Shown piece by piece: positions 1 to 12,600 of a stretch of DNA of 64,000 nt. The stretch lies in NCBI GenBank assembly GCA_006503535.1, contig QYRS01000003.1:4030001-4094000 (forward strand), read 5' to 3'. The notes below the pieces were generated by a model. The model worked only from the letters and a program-made list of their open reading frames with translations. It was not told the origin of the DNA and ran no database searches. The DNA comes from Arthrinium phaeospermum (Eukaryota; Ascomycota; Sordariomycetes; Amphisphaeriales; Apiosporaceae). Position 1 is the stretch's first letter. Each line of letters begins with the position of its first letter. The position numbers were made by a program, and so were the translations under genes.

Positions 1-266
1 CATAAGCATCTTCCTCTGCGGTAAATACCACACTCAGAAAACTGCGATGGGCAATACTGACTCACGCGAGTATAGCTGTCAGGGCCTGCGCCGCAATGGC
101 GTGGACGCCAGAGCGGAAGCTGAACGCCTTCGGATACCAAGTCCCAGAAGAAGCTTACGACCGTGACCCGCTCCCTTTGGTCCATGGAGCCAATCGGGCC
201 AGCCACTGTAGGTCGCCACTCTAGATCTTGCCCTCGTCTCTACTCCTCCTCGTACACCACTCCTGA

Positions 267-995
267 TACCGTATCACAGGGCTTTTTGGTAGGATTGATG
301 GCTTTTGGAGAGAGCACGAACGTATCCCGATTATGAAGCTTGTCGGTTTCGAGGAAGCATACCAATACAATGGCATTGAACCCAAGTTTAACGATGCCCC
401 TAATTGGGACCGGGAGGCGGGGATCGTAAAGGAGTATGTGTTTTTCAATATGCTCTATCAACGAAACCTAGACGACTAACCGTTGCTACAGCCCAACACC
501 CAACCCAGAAACACCCAATCCAGAGACATCCGATCCGAACAAGCCCAAACCAGGAAGATCCAACCCAGCAACACGGTTAAATGTGCTTAATGTCGGGGTG
601 GTAAGTGAACACAAGACCTGACAGACCCTCCAATGAAAAAGAAAAAAATCCGAAGCTGACACGGGAACAAGCTGATGGCCAACATCATACTGGAGGACGA
701 CGGCCTCCTGCCCGCCGACGAGGTCCGAGACAAGATGGGCCCAAGGGATCAATGGGCCAAAAACACGGATCCGGGGTACGACCCGGAGCTGCTCGAGTTG
801 ATCGCGAAGTGCATAGCCGTGGACCCAGCCAATCGGCCGACCATCTCCGAGCTACTGGAAATCCTGGGGTATTGGACTTGGTTAAAGGATGGAATGTACT
901 ATAGAGAGATAAAGTTGCCGTGGGCCGAGCTGGAGACGAACGGGTACTTGCAGCGACTCCTCCAGAGATATATGTACGACGCCGACGAGGCTTAG
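267..995 (+). pseudogene. Protein kinase-like C-terminal fragment, probably a broken gene
   Basis: The last segment (672-995) encodes about 107 residues resembling the end of a eukaryotic protein kinase domain: LLELIAKCIAVDPANRPTIS matches the subdomain XI pattern, where an Arg follows D-P-x-x. It is preceded by a good intron (donor GTAAGT at 601, acceptor AG at 670-671), and 672 then opens in phase. Upstream, 267-476 encodes 70 codons of protein-like sequence in another frame (with FWREHERIPIMKLVGF), ending in TAA at 477; the stretch between (472-600) is open only in the third frame and codes a Pro/Asn/Glu-rich repeat. No kinase glycine loop, HRD or DFG motif is visible, so the catalytic core is missing or lies left of the window. 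A functional protein would need additional unseen introns; I favour a decayed kinase gene. The kinase-tail resemblance is fairly sure, the gene model is not. Confidence 0.5.
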
Positions 996-1264
996 TTAAT
1001 TAGGTACGCAGCAGGCTGCGCAGGCTGTAGAGTCAAAGGAATGTACCAAATTGAATATATGTAAAGAAGATAAGGTGTCAGACTAGACGACATTTGCATC
1101 CAATTGAGCACGTCAGGTACACACAATGGGCACGGAGGTAAGGAAACACATGAGCTAGGTTGCTTCCGCTTATGGACCTCCTGCCATTCTCGGCGCCAAG
1201 TAGGCCGATATAAACCACGCGCATGTCGTATAATTGTAGGGGGCATGGAGCTCCCTTGAAAATG

Positions 1265-1307
1265 CCCCCACACCCTCCCTGAAGCCCCCCCTGTAAATGC
1301 GCCCCCC
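1265..1307 (-). other. G-run tract, potential G-quadruplex
   Basis: The + strand carries runs of C5, C3, C3, C7 and C6 within about 43 bases, so the - strand has five G-runs of three or more with short loops, meeting the usual G-quadruplex pattern. It begins about 20 bases past the stop codon of the - strand membrane-protein gene, so it would lie in that transcript's 3' UTR. Confidence 0.55.
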
Positions 1308-1325
1308 AAGATTAACCACGGGGCG

Positions 1326-1688
1326 CTACATCATCCCCAATGCGAAGCCCGGCCAGAAAAAGGCGAAGCCGTAGAAGCTGACGACGACGGGGTCCGTCTG
1401 GGCCGGAGGAGGAACGAAGAACATGAGGGCCAGGATGGCCACCTCCAAGCCCAGCAAGCCGACCACAAACCCACGGGTGTAGTTACGTTGGTTCCCGTAT
1501 AAATCGGCGTCCATCAGGACCCCGAGAAGCGCAAGGAGAGTATAAAATACTTCGGCGACGATAATGGACGCCACGACCCCCTCAGACGGACGTGCGCCTA
1601 AGCAAAACGCCAGCCAGGCGTTGATGGTAGCAATGACGAGCCACGCCGCAGCCCAAACGCCGAGGATATAATTCGTATCTCGGCTCAT
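1326..1688 (-). CDS. Small four-helix membrane protein (paralogue of the 39.2-39.7 kb gene)
   Basis: A 120-residue protein, start chosen at MSRDTNYILG because the first hydrophobic helix follows directly; an upstream in-frame Met at 1802 would add a Ser/Thr-rich 38-residue leader. Four hydrophobic segments lie near residues 9-30, 38-58, 73-92 and 97-118. The pattern W-x5-VIATINAWLAF, then a helix, then GLLGLEVAILALMF and a final FxFFWxGFAL matches the protein at 39171-39683 segment by segment, so the two are diverged paralogues. This copy ends GMM, about 25 residues before its relative's end, so its C terminus may be truncated. It probably sits in an internal membrane; function unknown. It lies 1.9 kb from the edge of the RIP island. 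No intron is needed. Confidence 0.6.
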   Translation of the reverse strand: MSRDTNYILGVWAAAWLVIATINAWLAFCLGARPSEGVVASIIVAEVFYTLLALLGVLMDADLYGNQRNYTRGFVVGLLGLEVAILALMFFVPPPAQTDPVVVSFYGFAFFWPGFALGMM

Positions 1689-1802
1689 CTTTGGATTGTT
1701 TCGGCTTGGAGCAAATTCGATATTGCGTAAAGGATTTGTGGTCCGGTACGGGATTGGTGCAGAAGAGGAGGCGGATGAGTGTGTACTTGTTAAAGAAGGC
1801 AA

Positions 1803-2699
1803 TTGGCAAAAGGAATCGTTGGCTTCTCTTGATAACTAATCGTACAGGGTATTTCGATGAGGTGTCAAGAGCGAAATTGAGATATATATGGGAATATGTT
1901 CTCTTTCTTTCTCGTAACTGCATGGTGGCTTGGCTTTCTCCGTACCAGGTTGCGCCGCCTCCTTGGTGAAAACATGGGGCTCAGTAACCTAAAGGTCCAC
2001 GTTTCAATCACCACACCACGAGAGCGCCATGGTCACAAGGAATTCAAACCCCATCGGAGCAGAAGCTGTAGACTTCTCTTAAAGCAAAAGTAACCTGAAA
2101 TCAATTAGACCCAACAAGAATGCATTACACCTATCCGGTTCGAAGCCCAATGGGTTTCAAAACTCCATGAGATCGGTTATTTGCTTCCGTTGAGACCAAC
2201 GAATGTTGTGGCTAGCCGAGCTGCCTTGTGGCCTGATCAGTTACTCCTTCCTATCAAAACCCGCACTACCATCACCACTAAATGCGTGTCGAACCAGGTC
2301 ACCCGGATGGCCAATGTCTGAACTTTCCCAAGATCTCCCCGCAAGCACATTTCCTCGCCCATCCGGCTTATATAGCTGACTGAGCCACGGAAGCTTTCAA
2401 GTCACTCTACTCTCTTGACCTCACGATGACTTTGGTACCCACATAAGGGTATATTCAACTGCGCCAGGCGAATTGCTGCTTCGCCTTGGGATCTTCAAGC
2501 TGCAGGTCCCATTTCGTAAGGATCAACCCGAGCAGAGTCTTGATAGCAGACGAGGCATGAAACCTCCCGCCGTTTTGTGGGTGTTAATCAGGACATTGAC
2601 AGTTACAAGGGATGGGCACAGAGACGTACCAGGTCATCTTCCCGGTGCCCCACATGGGCATTTAATGAAGTTGGTGTTTTGCGCTTCGGCAGGTCAGCC
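1803..2699. other. No supported gene
   Basis: Normal base composition but no reading frame with recognisable protein character. It covers the presumed 5' region of the small membrane-protein gene and sequence 3' of the P450 fragment. I looked on the - strand for the missing P450 exons (oxygen-binding helix, ExxR, heme cysteine loop) and saw none. Confidence 0.5.
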
Positions 2700-3480
2700 T
2701 CAGAAACAATCCTTAGCAGGGGGGACGGATGATTGCTTATATAACTCTGGACCGAAGAAGACAAAGGTATTCGACTGAGCAATAGCCCTACTAACGATGG
2801 GAAATATCTGGGTTAACTTGGTGTCTAGGCACCCATCAGTAACGCGGTCCTCTTCGACCCCTTTCGGAATGTAGAACAAACCGTTAGACAGTGGAGGGGA
2901 CCCAAATTGTTGATCACAGAGCAAGGTCATCGAACGTCGAATCTCGGATAGCAGCTCTGGCAGGCGTCCGGTAAGATCGTCACGCAAGGTCTTGACCAGC
3001 GTCGATCCCTCTGTTCGTTGCTTTTCCTCCATCCAGTCAAAGTCCCTCATGGTAAGTTTGGGCTGGAGTAGGTCCTTTGCTGCTCCGAGCAAGGATAAAA
3101 CAGACTGGGAAGCTGCATCCATCTCCTTGATCTGGTCCGGAGATGAGATGACCCAATACCTGTTCTCAGGAACTTCGACAGAAAGCCGTACGCCATTAGA
3201 CTGTGGATAGGGGCAAAGCAAATTATAAATTAGTTGGAAAAAGGTTTGCCTTTTCGCCTGTGGGCAATCTTCGTTACCTGCTTACCTGTTTGTACTTCTC
3301 GTGCATCATGCGGCGACCGTTTAAGAGAAAATTCCAGGCTTCTAATCGGCATCCGAACTTCTTCCACAGCCTCTGGTACAAGAGCCAAGGTTGCGAGAAG
3401 TAGGGAGAATCTTTCCCTGTTAGGGGTAGTAGAGTTGATGCGAGCAGCAGCGCTAATAGCATGACAGGAGCATACAACAC
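2700..3480 (-). pseudogene. Cytochrome P450, 5' part only
   Basis: Exon 1 (3480-3286, 65 codons) begins with a hydrophobic anchor (MLYAPVMLLALLLASTLLPL) followed by the fungal P450 pattern NGRRMMHEKYKQ. A clean intron (donor GTAAGC at 3285, acceptor CAG at 3201-3203, 85 bases) joins in phase to exon 2 (3200-2700), which codes a beta1-type segment ending RYWVISSPDQI, an acidic helix, and FPIVSRAIAQSNTFVFFGPEL, the familiar region before helix D-E of fungal ent-kaurene-oxidase-like P450s. The frame then stops at 2700 after about 231 residues; family members are about 500. The I-helix threonine motif, ExxR and heme Cys loop are not found in the 1.7 kb downstream. Membrane-anchored monooxygenase by family; as it stands it cannot bind heme. 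Either a truncated gene or one continuing through an intron I could not resolve. Confidence 0.65.
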
Positions 3481-3600
3481 AGCGCCTTCAAAGTGTGAGT
3501 AGCTGCCACGCGATCTACTAGTACGATGCCATGATGGTCCCTTGATAACTCAGAGGCTAAGTGAGAATGGGCAGGAAAGTGTGGTAGAGATTATGGTTGA
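3481..3600. other. Left edge of AT-rich island
   Basis: Composition changes from mixed to nearly pure A/T between about 3590 and 3660. No terminal repeat or target-site duplication was recognisable at the transition. Confidence 0.5.
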
Positions 3601-6600
3601 TAGCGTAAACAGTTTTGTTACATAAAGACATGCATTTGTTACGTGGTTATATTATTCTTGCTTTTATTTAGAGTTTACTTTTATACACGCTTAGTAACCT
3701 ATTAATAAAGAATTAAAATATAAGAGAGGTAGAAGAGGAGTAAGTTTATATAGCGTAGATAGCCTTTACTATATTATAAGTATCGAAACTATTACCTCGC
3801 CTAATATTTAATAGTAATATTCTTTCTTTTTTTTTTTTTTTTCGATTTATATTAAAGATTCTCGGTAGAAATAAAAGATTTATAAAGAGTAGGTTACTTT
3901 AAAAATAATAAATTTAAAAATAAAGTATTATACCTAATATTTTCGAAACTTTTAAAAATATTTTAATAATTATAATTCTTATAAATTGATAAAAATTTAA
4001 TAACGGCTGATAATTATAAAATTCCTTCTTTAATTTCGATCTTATTTTTGATTGTTATTAATAATTTAACAGATTATATATAAAAAGTTATCTTCATTTC
4101 CTTTATTAATTATTTAAATTAAATTTTCTATTTAACACGATTATATATATTATTATATAGCTATTTAATATTAAAAAGTATTTATTATACTTATTTACTA
4201 TAATAATAAAAATCTTTAAAACTAATCGACGTTAAATATATTATAAACTACTTAAAAAAATAAAGGATAATTAATATAAAATTATTTATTTTAATATTAT
4301 AAAATTTTAAAAATAAAATTAAAAAAAAAGGTTTTAAAAAGATATAAAACGTATTAAATATAAAACTATAACGAAATTTATATTTAAATTAACCTTTTAT
4401 AATATATATATTATATTTAGTCTTTAGGAACGGCTATGAAAGGAAATTTATAGTCTTATTTTTAAACTTTTATTATACTAATTAAAATTTAACAGCTATA
4501 AAATTTTAGTATTATTAAAAATACTTCCTTATCCCTTTTTAAAGTATTACGATTCTTATATTAACCTTTAAGCGTTTAACTTAAATTTTAATAAACGCTC
4601 GCTTTCTTAATTATTTTTTACCGTAGTATATATTAGTATTTTAAATTTCGTTATTTAAATCTTATTATTATAGATTAATATTTATTTATATACTTTTTAT
4701 AATATATTATTTTTACCGGCCTTAATTTAACTTATTATATAAGCTATTATAAGCGCGCCGTTTTGGTTAGAAATAATAGATAATAATTTAATAACTACGT
4801 AGCGTTATATTCTAAGCTTTATAAAAAGAATTAAGATTTAAATATATTTAAAGGCCCTCCCGTTACTAGCCGCCCGTATTAAATAAAGCATTAATAATAA
4901 ATTATACTTATTTTAATAACTATATAATATTAAGTATATATATTTCGAATTATACTTATATATACCTTTAAATTATATTAAAAAAGAATTTAATAAAACT
5001 ATATCTTTTTTATTATCTATTATACCTTAGTAGTTTTTTATATATTTATATATATATATTTTAACGTTTTCTTAATATATTTACTATTTAAATTAGGAAA
5101 TTATATTATTATAATATTTAATATTTCTATATCGATATAAATTTTATTTTTAAGTATATCGAAATAATTAAGGTAAAACTAAATAATGCGTATAAATTTC
5201 GAATTATATTACGCCTATTTTTTATCGATTAACGTTAAGTATTTATAAATAAAAAATTCGTTATTATTAAGTAACGGTTTAATTAAAGTTAATTAGTTTT
5301 AAACTATATATAAAATATAAAATATATCGTCTTAGTTATTTTTAATATTATTAAATATACGTTTTAATTTTACGTTTTCTTTTAATATAAGATCGAGTTT
5401 ATTATTATTATATATATATAATTTATTATATTATAAAAATCTTTATTATTTAATATTAACTAGAGTTTATTATTTAAAATCGTCTTTATATTACTTTATA
5501 TAATATTATTATATTTTAAACGTCGGCGTTATTATTTAATATTAATTAAATCTTAGTATTTAATAATTTTAATATAATTTTTAATGCGGTAGTTTTTTTT
5601 TAAATCGATAAAAATTTAAACTTTAAATATTAAAAATATAAGACGTCCTTTTATAATTTTATAAACTTATTATAAAAGTTAATACTTTAATTTAAAAAGG
5701 GCTGGATTTTAATATTTATAATATTATTTAATATAAGCTAGAGTTTTTTAATAAGTTATTAAGTTATTTCGTTTTTAAGCTTAGTTATATTATTTTAAAG
5801 TATAAATAGCCGTTAGATTATATCGCTTTAAAGCTTTATTTAATTATTATATAAGCCGGTATAAAGCTTATATAAATCGCTTTTTAAATCGTTTTTTATA
5901 ATTAACCTATTCGATTTAATATAAATATATTTTAAAGGTATAAATTTCCTTATATAAGGATTAAAGCGTTTTATAAGTATTAATAAATTTAAAAGCTTAT
6001 TAGTATTTATTTTTATTATATTATTAAAAATAAATAAAGTTTATTTATTAAAGTTAATAAACGTATATAAAAATATTATAAGTAATTATAATATTAGCTT
6101 AAATATTATTTATAATATTAAAATATTTAATAATTATTATATTATAGCTATAAATATTAACGTTATTTTTTATAAAGCGATCTAGCTTTTATAAGTATTA
6201 TATAAACTTTATAAGGCGATAATATTTTTTTTAATATAGGCGATATTTTATAAAGTAATAAAGGTTTTAAAACTTTTAAAAAAGCTTTATAAAGTAAAAA
6301 TTTAAAAGGGTTAAAAGGTTTATTTATTTTTATTTTATTAAAAGAAGTAATTAATATAAGTTATAATAATATAAGTTAAAAAGGCGATATATTTAAGTTA
6401 TTAAAGAGTTTATTAAAAATAATATATTTACTTATATTAAAAAATTTACTATTAATATATTTAGGTTCCTCTTTAATGGTATTTATTAAATAATTATAAT
6501 AAATTTAAGTTTAAACCTTAGTAAAAGGGTTATAAATATTATAATAATTATTAGTAATTATTAATTTATTAAATAAAGCTTGTTAATATATTTTAATTTA

Positions 6601-9600
6601 AAAAACGTTATATTATATTATATATTATAATATTATTAAAAGTTATAAATAAAAAAATATATATATTTTAAAGGTTATAATTTTTAATTAGTATATTATA
6701 TCTTAAGTATTTATTAATATAATAAAAAAGCGTTATTAATACTTTATAATTATTTAAAATATATTCTTTATTATAAGGTTTAAGATATATTTAACTTTAT
6801 AAACGAGCATGTTTTATACCTTATTATAATTTTAATATATTAAAATATACTTAAATTAAACGTTTTAAAGATTTAAGCCGTTAAATTATATAGTTATATT
6901 AATTTAATTTAAAAATATATAAGTATTTAAGTTTTTAAGGTTTAAATTTATGAATTTTTTTAATTAGGAAAGATTTTAAATAAAGAGCAAATAAATAAAG
7001 AATTAATTTCGTAAAGTTTTTACGTTATTAATATAGTTAGCTTAATATTAATACTAACTTAAAAGCATTATTTAATTTTCTTTATATAGATTAATAGTTA
7101 ATTAATTTTATAAGTATAATAATTTTATAAGTTTTATATTAATTTATTAAATAATTTATATAAGCGTTTTTTATAAATTATAGCCGCCGTTATTATTATT
7201 ATTATTATTATTAATCGTTTAATTTTACACATTATTAAGGCGTATTATAATATATTTATAATTATAATTAATAAATATTATTATTTCTTTAAAGCTTAAT
7301 TTTATACTTATATTTAATTCGTTCGCTTTTTTTATAATGTTTAAACTTTTTAATTTAAAGTCGCCTATAAAATAAAGCGGCCTATTTAGTATTAAATCGC
7401 TTAGGTATAGTTAAATATTTTAATAATAATAAAAAAACTATTAGAAAATTTCTATATAGTTTAATAATAAAGTTAGTATATTAGTTAACGGTATCGCTTT
7501 AAAGGCGAATATTATATAAATATTATAAGTGTTAAAGCTATATTAAAAGCCGTTTTAAATATTAAAGCTTTTATATAAATAAATTATTTAATTAAGTTAT
7601 AAGCGGTCGATTTAGTTTTTAAATTTAATATTATTAGGGTAAGCGAGCGTTAAAATTATAAAAATAGCGGTTAATGTTTAAAAACCGGGCGTTATTTAAG
7701 TAATTTTTTTTTTTTTTTAAGCTTATTAATTTTAACTGCTTAAAGCGCTTTTTCTTAAATTATAGCGCGCTTTTTCTATTTTTCAAGCTTTTAAAAGTTA
7801 ATATTAACGCCTTTTATAAATTTATATTATAAAATAACGTATTTAAATAAAAAGAAAAAGTAATATAGGATATTATTATTTTTAATATATTAATATTTAT
7901 AAGCGAAGTTTTATAAAAAAAAGTTATAAAATAAAAAATATTATATAAGGAATTTATTTTATAATAATTTATTTTTATTTTTTATTATAATAAAGATAAA
8001 AACTTAGTTAGATTTATAATATTTATTAATATACCGCCTTTAAAGGGTATATAAATACAAACGGCTTATTAATATATAGTAATTAATTTTATAAAAGAGT
8101 AATTATTAAGCGTACTTATAAAATTATATATATTATATTATTAATTATTATTTTTATAATAAATAATTATAATTATTATTATAATATTTTAATTATATTA
8201 ATTAGTAAGGTTTTTAAAATAATATAAGGGTTATTTATTACTTAATTTAAAATAAAATAATTAATTAATCGTTAAAAGTATATACTATATTATATTATTT
8301 AAATATTAATTATTTATTTTATATAAATATTTATAAAAGTTTTTAATTCTTTAATTAAATAAAATAATATATTATACCTATTAAATATAATATTATATAA
8401 GTTAAATATAATATATTATACGAGTTATTAAATATATAAACTTTAAAGTTTATTATAATACGCGATTATATTATAATAAGTATAAATTAAATGATTTTAA
8501 ATTTTATTTATATATTTTAAAGGTTAAAGTTATATATTTTAACTTTATATTTATAGGGAGAATTTTATTATTAAAAAAGGTATTTTATAAACTTTATAAA
8601 TTTCTAATTAATATAAATTCCTAGTTTTAAAATAAATAATTTATAAACTTTAAGAATTTTTAATAAATGTAAATTTTTAATTAATATAAAATTATTATAT
8701 TTAATATTATAGTATATAATTTAAAAGTAATTAATATTAAATTATTTTTGAAATTATTTTTTAACTTAAACTTTTTTAAATAAACACATAGAAATAAATT
8801 ATTAAAAATTACCTTTTATAATTTCGTTAATTTATAAATTATAAGTTATAAAATTATAAGTTATAAGATAATATTAATAAAAAGAAAATTTTAATATTTA
8901 ATAATTATATTAAAGTATATATTTAAGACTTAATTAACGTAATTATAATATAAATGTTTAAATTAATATAATTATATTATATAAAAAGGTTAAAGTTTTT
9001 TATTTAAACTTTTATAATTTTATTAATTATATAAAGTATAATGCTTTATCGCGCGGGTAAAATTACTTATTTATAATTTTATAACGAGTACTTTAATTTA
9101 TAAGTTATTAATATTTATTTATAAATATTTTATTTAGTAATATAATATAAAGTTAATATTAAAGTATTATATTTAAAACTTATCCTTAATTCTAAGAGCT
9201 TATTCCTTTTTTATAATAATAATATCGGTATAAAATATAATTTTATTTATTATATTTTATTTAATTTATAATTTTAAGAAATAATTATTTTATTTATATT
9301 AAAAAAATAATTTTAAAAAGTAAACAGAATTTAAATCGAATTAAAAAAAAGGGAAAAAAGCGAGGATATTAATATATTTTATTATAAAATTTTTTATAAT
9401 ATCTTTATATTATTCTTTTAGTATTTTATTATATTTTATTATAAAAGGTATATAAATTTTATTATAAGATTATATTTTTTTCGCTTTAAATAATTATTTT
9501 CTTAATTTTTCTTTCTTTTTAAATTCCTTTTTATATTGTTTTTTTAATTTCGTAATTTATAAGTTTTTTTATTTAATTTTTACTTTTTTAAATATATATT

Positions 9601-12600
9601 AATTTTTTAATTTTTTATTTATAATTAATTTCTTTTTTAGTTAATATATTTTTTCGTTATAACTTTATATTTAATTTTTATATTTTTTCTTTTTTTTAAT
9701 GATTTAATTATAATTTATTTTTATTACGCTATAAACTTCCGCTTATTTATTATTTAACCTTTATTTATATCCCTTTAATTCTTATTAATTTATTATATTT
9801 TCGAAAAAGTATAAATTTACCTTCGTATAATATAATATATTACTAATTTATAAATTATTTATTATACGAAATAATTTATATTTAAAAAAGCGAAGTATAT
9901 AGCGAATAAAATAAGTTTTTATATTTATTATTATTAAACGTTACGACGATTTAAGGCTTTATATTTTTATATTAAAGTTATAAGAAATTATTAAGCTATT
10001 TAATTATATTTAGCTTTTACTTATTTCTTAAAAATATATATTTAAATTTTATATTTTAATTAAGCGTTTATATTAAAAACTTTAGCGAGTTTAACTTTAA
10101 TATAAATAAAAATATTTTACCCTTTACTAGATATTATAACGCTTAACGGTAAATAAAAGAGGCTTTTATTAAAGGCCGCTTTTTATATATTTATATAAAC
10201 GCTATATATATTAATTACGCCCGGTATTTTTTAAGTTTCTTTATTCGCTCGCCTTTTTATTAATAGTTAACGTATAAAGGCCGCTATTTAAGTTTTATAA
10301 GCGACTTGTAACTTTATATAAACTCTTATTTATTAAATAGAAATATTTTTAAATATTATTTATACGGTCGATTTTAATAACTTCGATTTTAATATAGTTT
10401 TATTCGTTATATTTTATTATTTTAATTTTTTATATATAAAATCGGCATCTTTTTTATAATAATACTCTTTTTTATTTCGTTATTATTTCTTCTTCGTTAA
10501 ATATTATTCCTTATAAATAGGTTAATACCTTTTTATTTATTATAGGCGATAATATAGCCTTTATAATTTTAAATAAATAATATTTATTTTTTTATATTTT
10601 TTTTAATCGTTAAATCTTTTCGTTATTATGTTTATTTTATTTTATAATTATAACGGTAATAATAAAAGTAATAATTATAATAATAAGGAAAGTATATCGC
10701 TTATAATTTTTATTTATTTACGTTTATTAATTGTTATTAATAACGTTATAGCGGGTTTTTAAATTACGTTTTTATTAAATATTTTAACTTTTTTTATTAT
10801 TTTTAAGCGAAGATTTATATAATTTCTTTATTATTCGCTTTTAATAATTAATTAAGAATTATATTGTTATTAATTAAGCATTTTAATAATTTAGTAGTCT
10901 CGTTATCCTTTTTTAACCGGGAATTTTAACTAATTATTTTAAGCCGTTAAATAAAGGCGGCGATAATTAGCTTTTAATATTATTTCTTATTTTATATTAT
11001 AATATTATTTATATCGTAAGTTTAAAAATAGATAAGAAATTTAATCGAAGGCGGATAATAAATTTTTTTATTAGGATTAAAACGATTTTATAATTATATA
11101 TTAAATGTTTATAATATAAAAAGAAAAAGAGTTAGTTATACCGTTATTTTTTATTAGTTTTTATTTTTTATTATAATATGTTTTTTAGTAATTAATAAAA
11201 TATATAAATATTCGTAATCGGAATTATTATAAATATACCTTTTTTTTTAATATAATAAACTTTAGGTTTAAATAATTATTTTTTATTTTATAATTATAAT
11301 ATTATATTTATTATTTAAATAATATAATATAGTATATAATATAATATAAAAACTTTATCCTTTAGTATTTATAATGCCTTTTTTTTAAAAAATTATTATT
11401 AATAAAGTAGTATATAATATCGATATAAAATAAAGAATATTAAAGATAAAAGTAAGTAATAGTTAATAGCCTTTTAAGTATAAGAGCTTATTACAGCCTT
11501 TATTTTTTATTTATAATTATTATTTATTATATATTTATATATTAATATATAATATGTATTTAAAGCTTATATTTATTAATATAATAGAATTTAAATATTT
11601 AAAGGAGTATTTCTTTATTATTCTTTTATAATAGATCGGTTAATAGCGTTTAATATAAATATTATAAGAGTTATTTAAAACTAGTATATTTATATCTATT
11701 ATAATTAAATACACTTATAATAACATGAGTATTTATTTAAATAAAGGAAATTAAAAAGGAAATACGGTTTACTTTTATATTAAATTAAAAAAAGGGTGTA
11801 AAATTATATTTATTACTTATTTAATTAATTAGTTTAAGCCGAGTTAAATAAATTATTTAGTTATAATAAATAAAGGTATTAAAAATTATAAGCTTTATAA
11901 TACTTATTTAATATAGTATAATTTTAAGTGGCTAAGGTTTATAAAATAACTTAAGGTAAGAATTTAATTATATTATTATTATATAATAAATAAGATATTT
12001 AATAAATATAGTATTAATTTAATTAATAAAGAAGTTATATATTTTATATTAAATACGCTTTAGCTAACCTTATATAAAAATAAGTAAATAAATAAATAAA
12101 AAAAGTTATTATTATTAAAGTATAAGCTTAAATAAAAAATATAAAATAATTAAGAATCTTTATTATTATTTAAATAAAGAATATTATTATAAATAATAAA
12201 AGAAATAAACAAAAGGTTAATATATATTAGTTATAGGACTTTATTTTTTTTTTTATTTAATATAAATATTATTAAAAATCTTAAAGCTTTTTATATATAC
12301 CCTTTAAGGTATTTTTTTTTATTACCCGTTTATTAACCGCTTTAAAGAAACTTTTAATATCGATCGGGATTAATTTAATCCTTTTATATTATTAATAAAG
12401 TTTATTACTTTAAGTTAAAATTACGGCTTTCTTTTATATATTATTAATTTATAAATATTAAATAATATTGATTTATAATAAATTAATTTTTCGTTATATT
12501 TTTTATTTATTTTTTAATATTAAATAAAAACGAGTATATATTATAAAGTTTATTAAATATTAAAAATTATAATTATTATTTCGATTTTTCGAAATAAATA

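Noticed and set aside
2133..2145. GGTTCGAAGCC, similar to a tRNA T-loop/B box
   Set aside because: No acceptor stem, A box or anticodon arm at the right distance upstream.
2600..2690. Frame on the - strand with WGTGKMTWYVSVPI, possibly monooxygenase-like
   Set aside because: Too short and not connected to any exon; resemblance is not specific.
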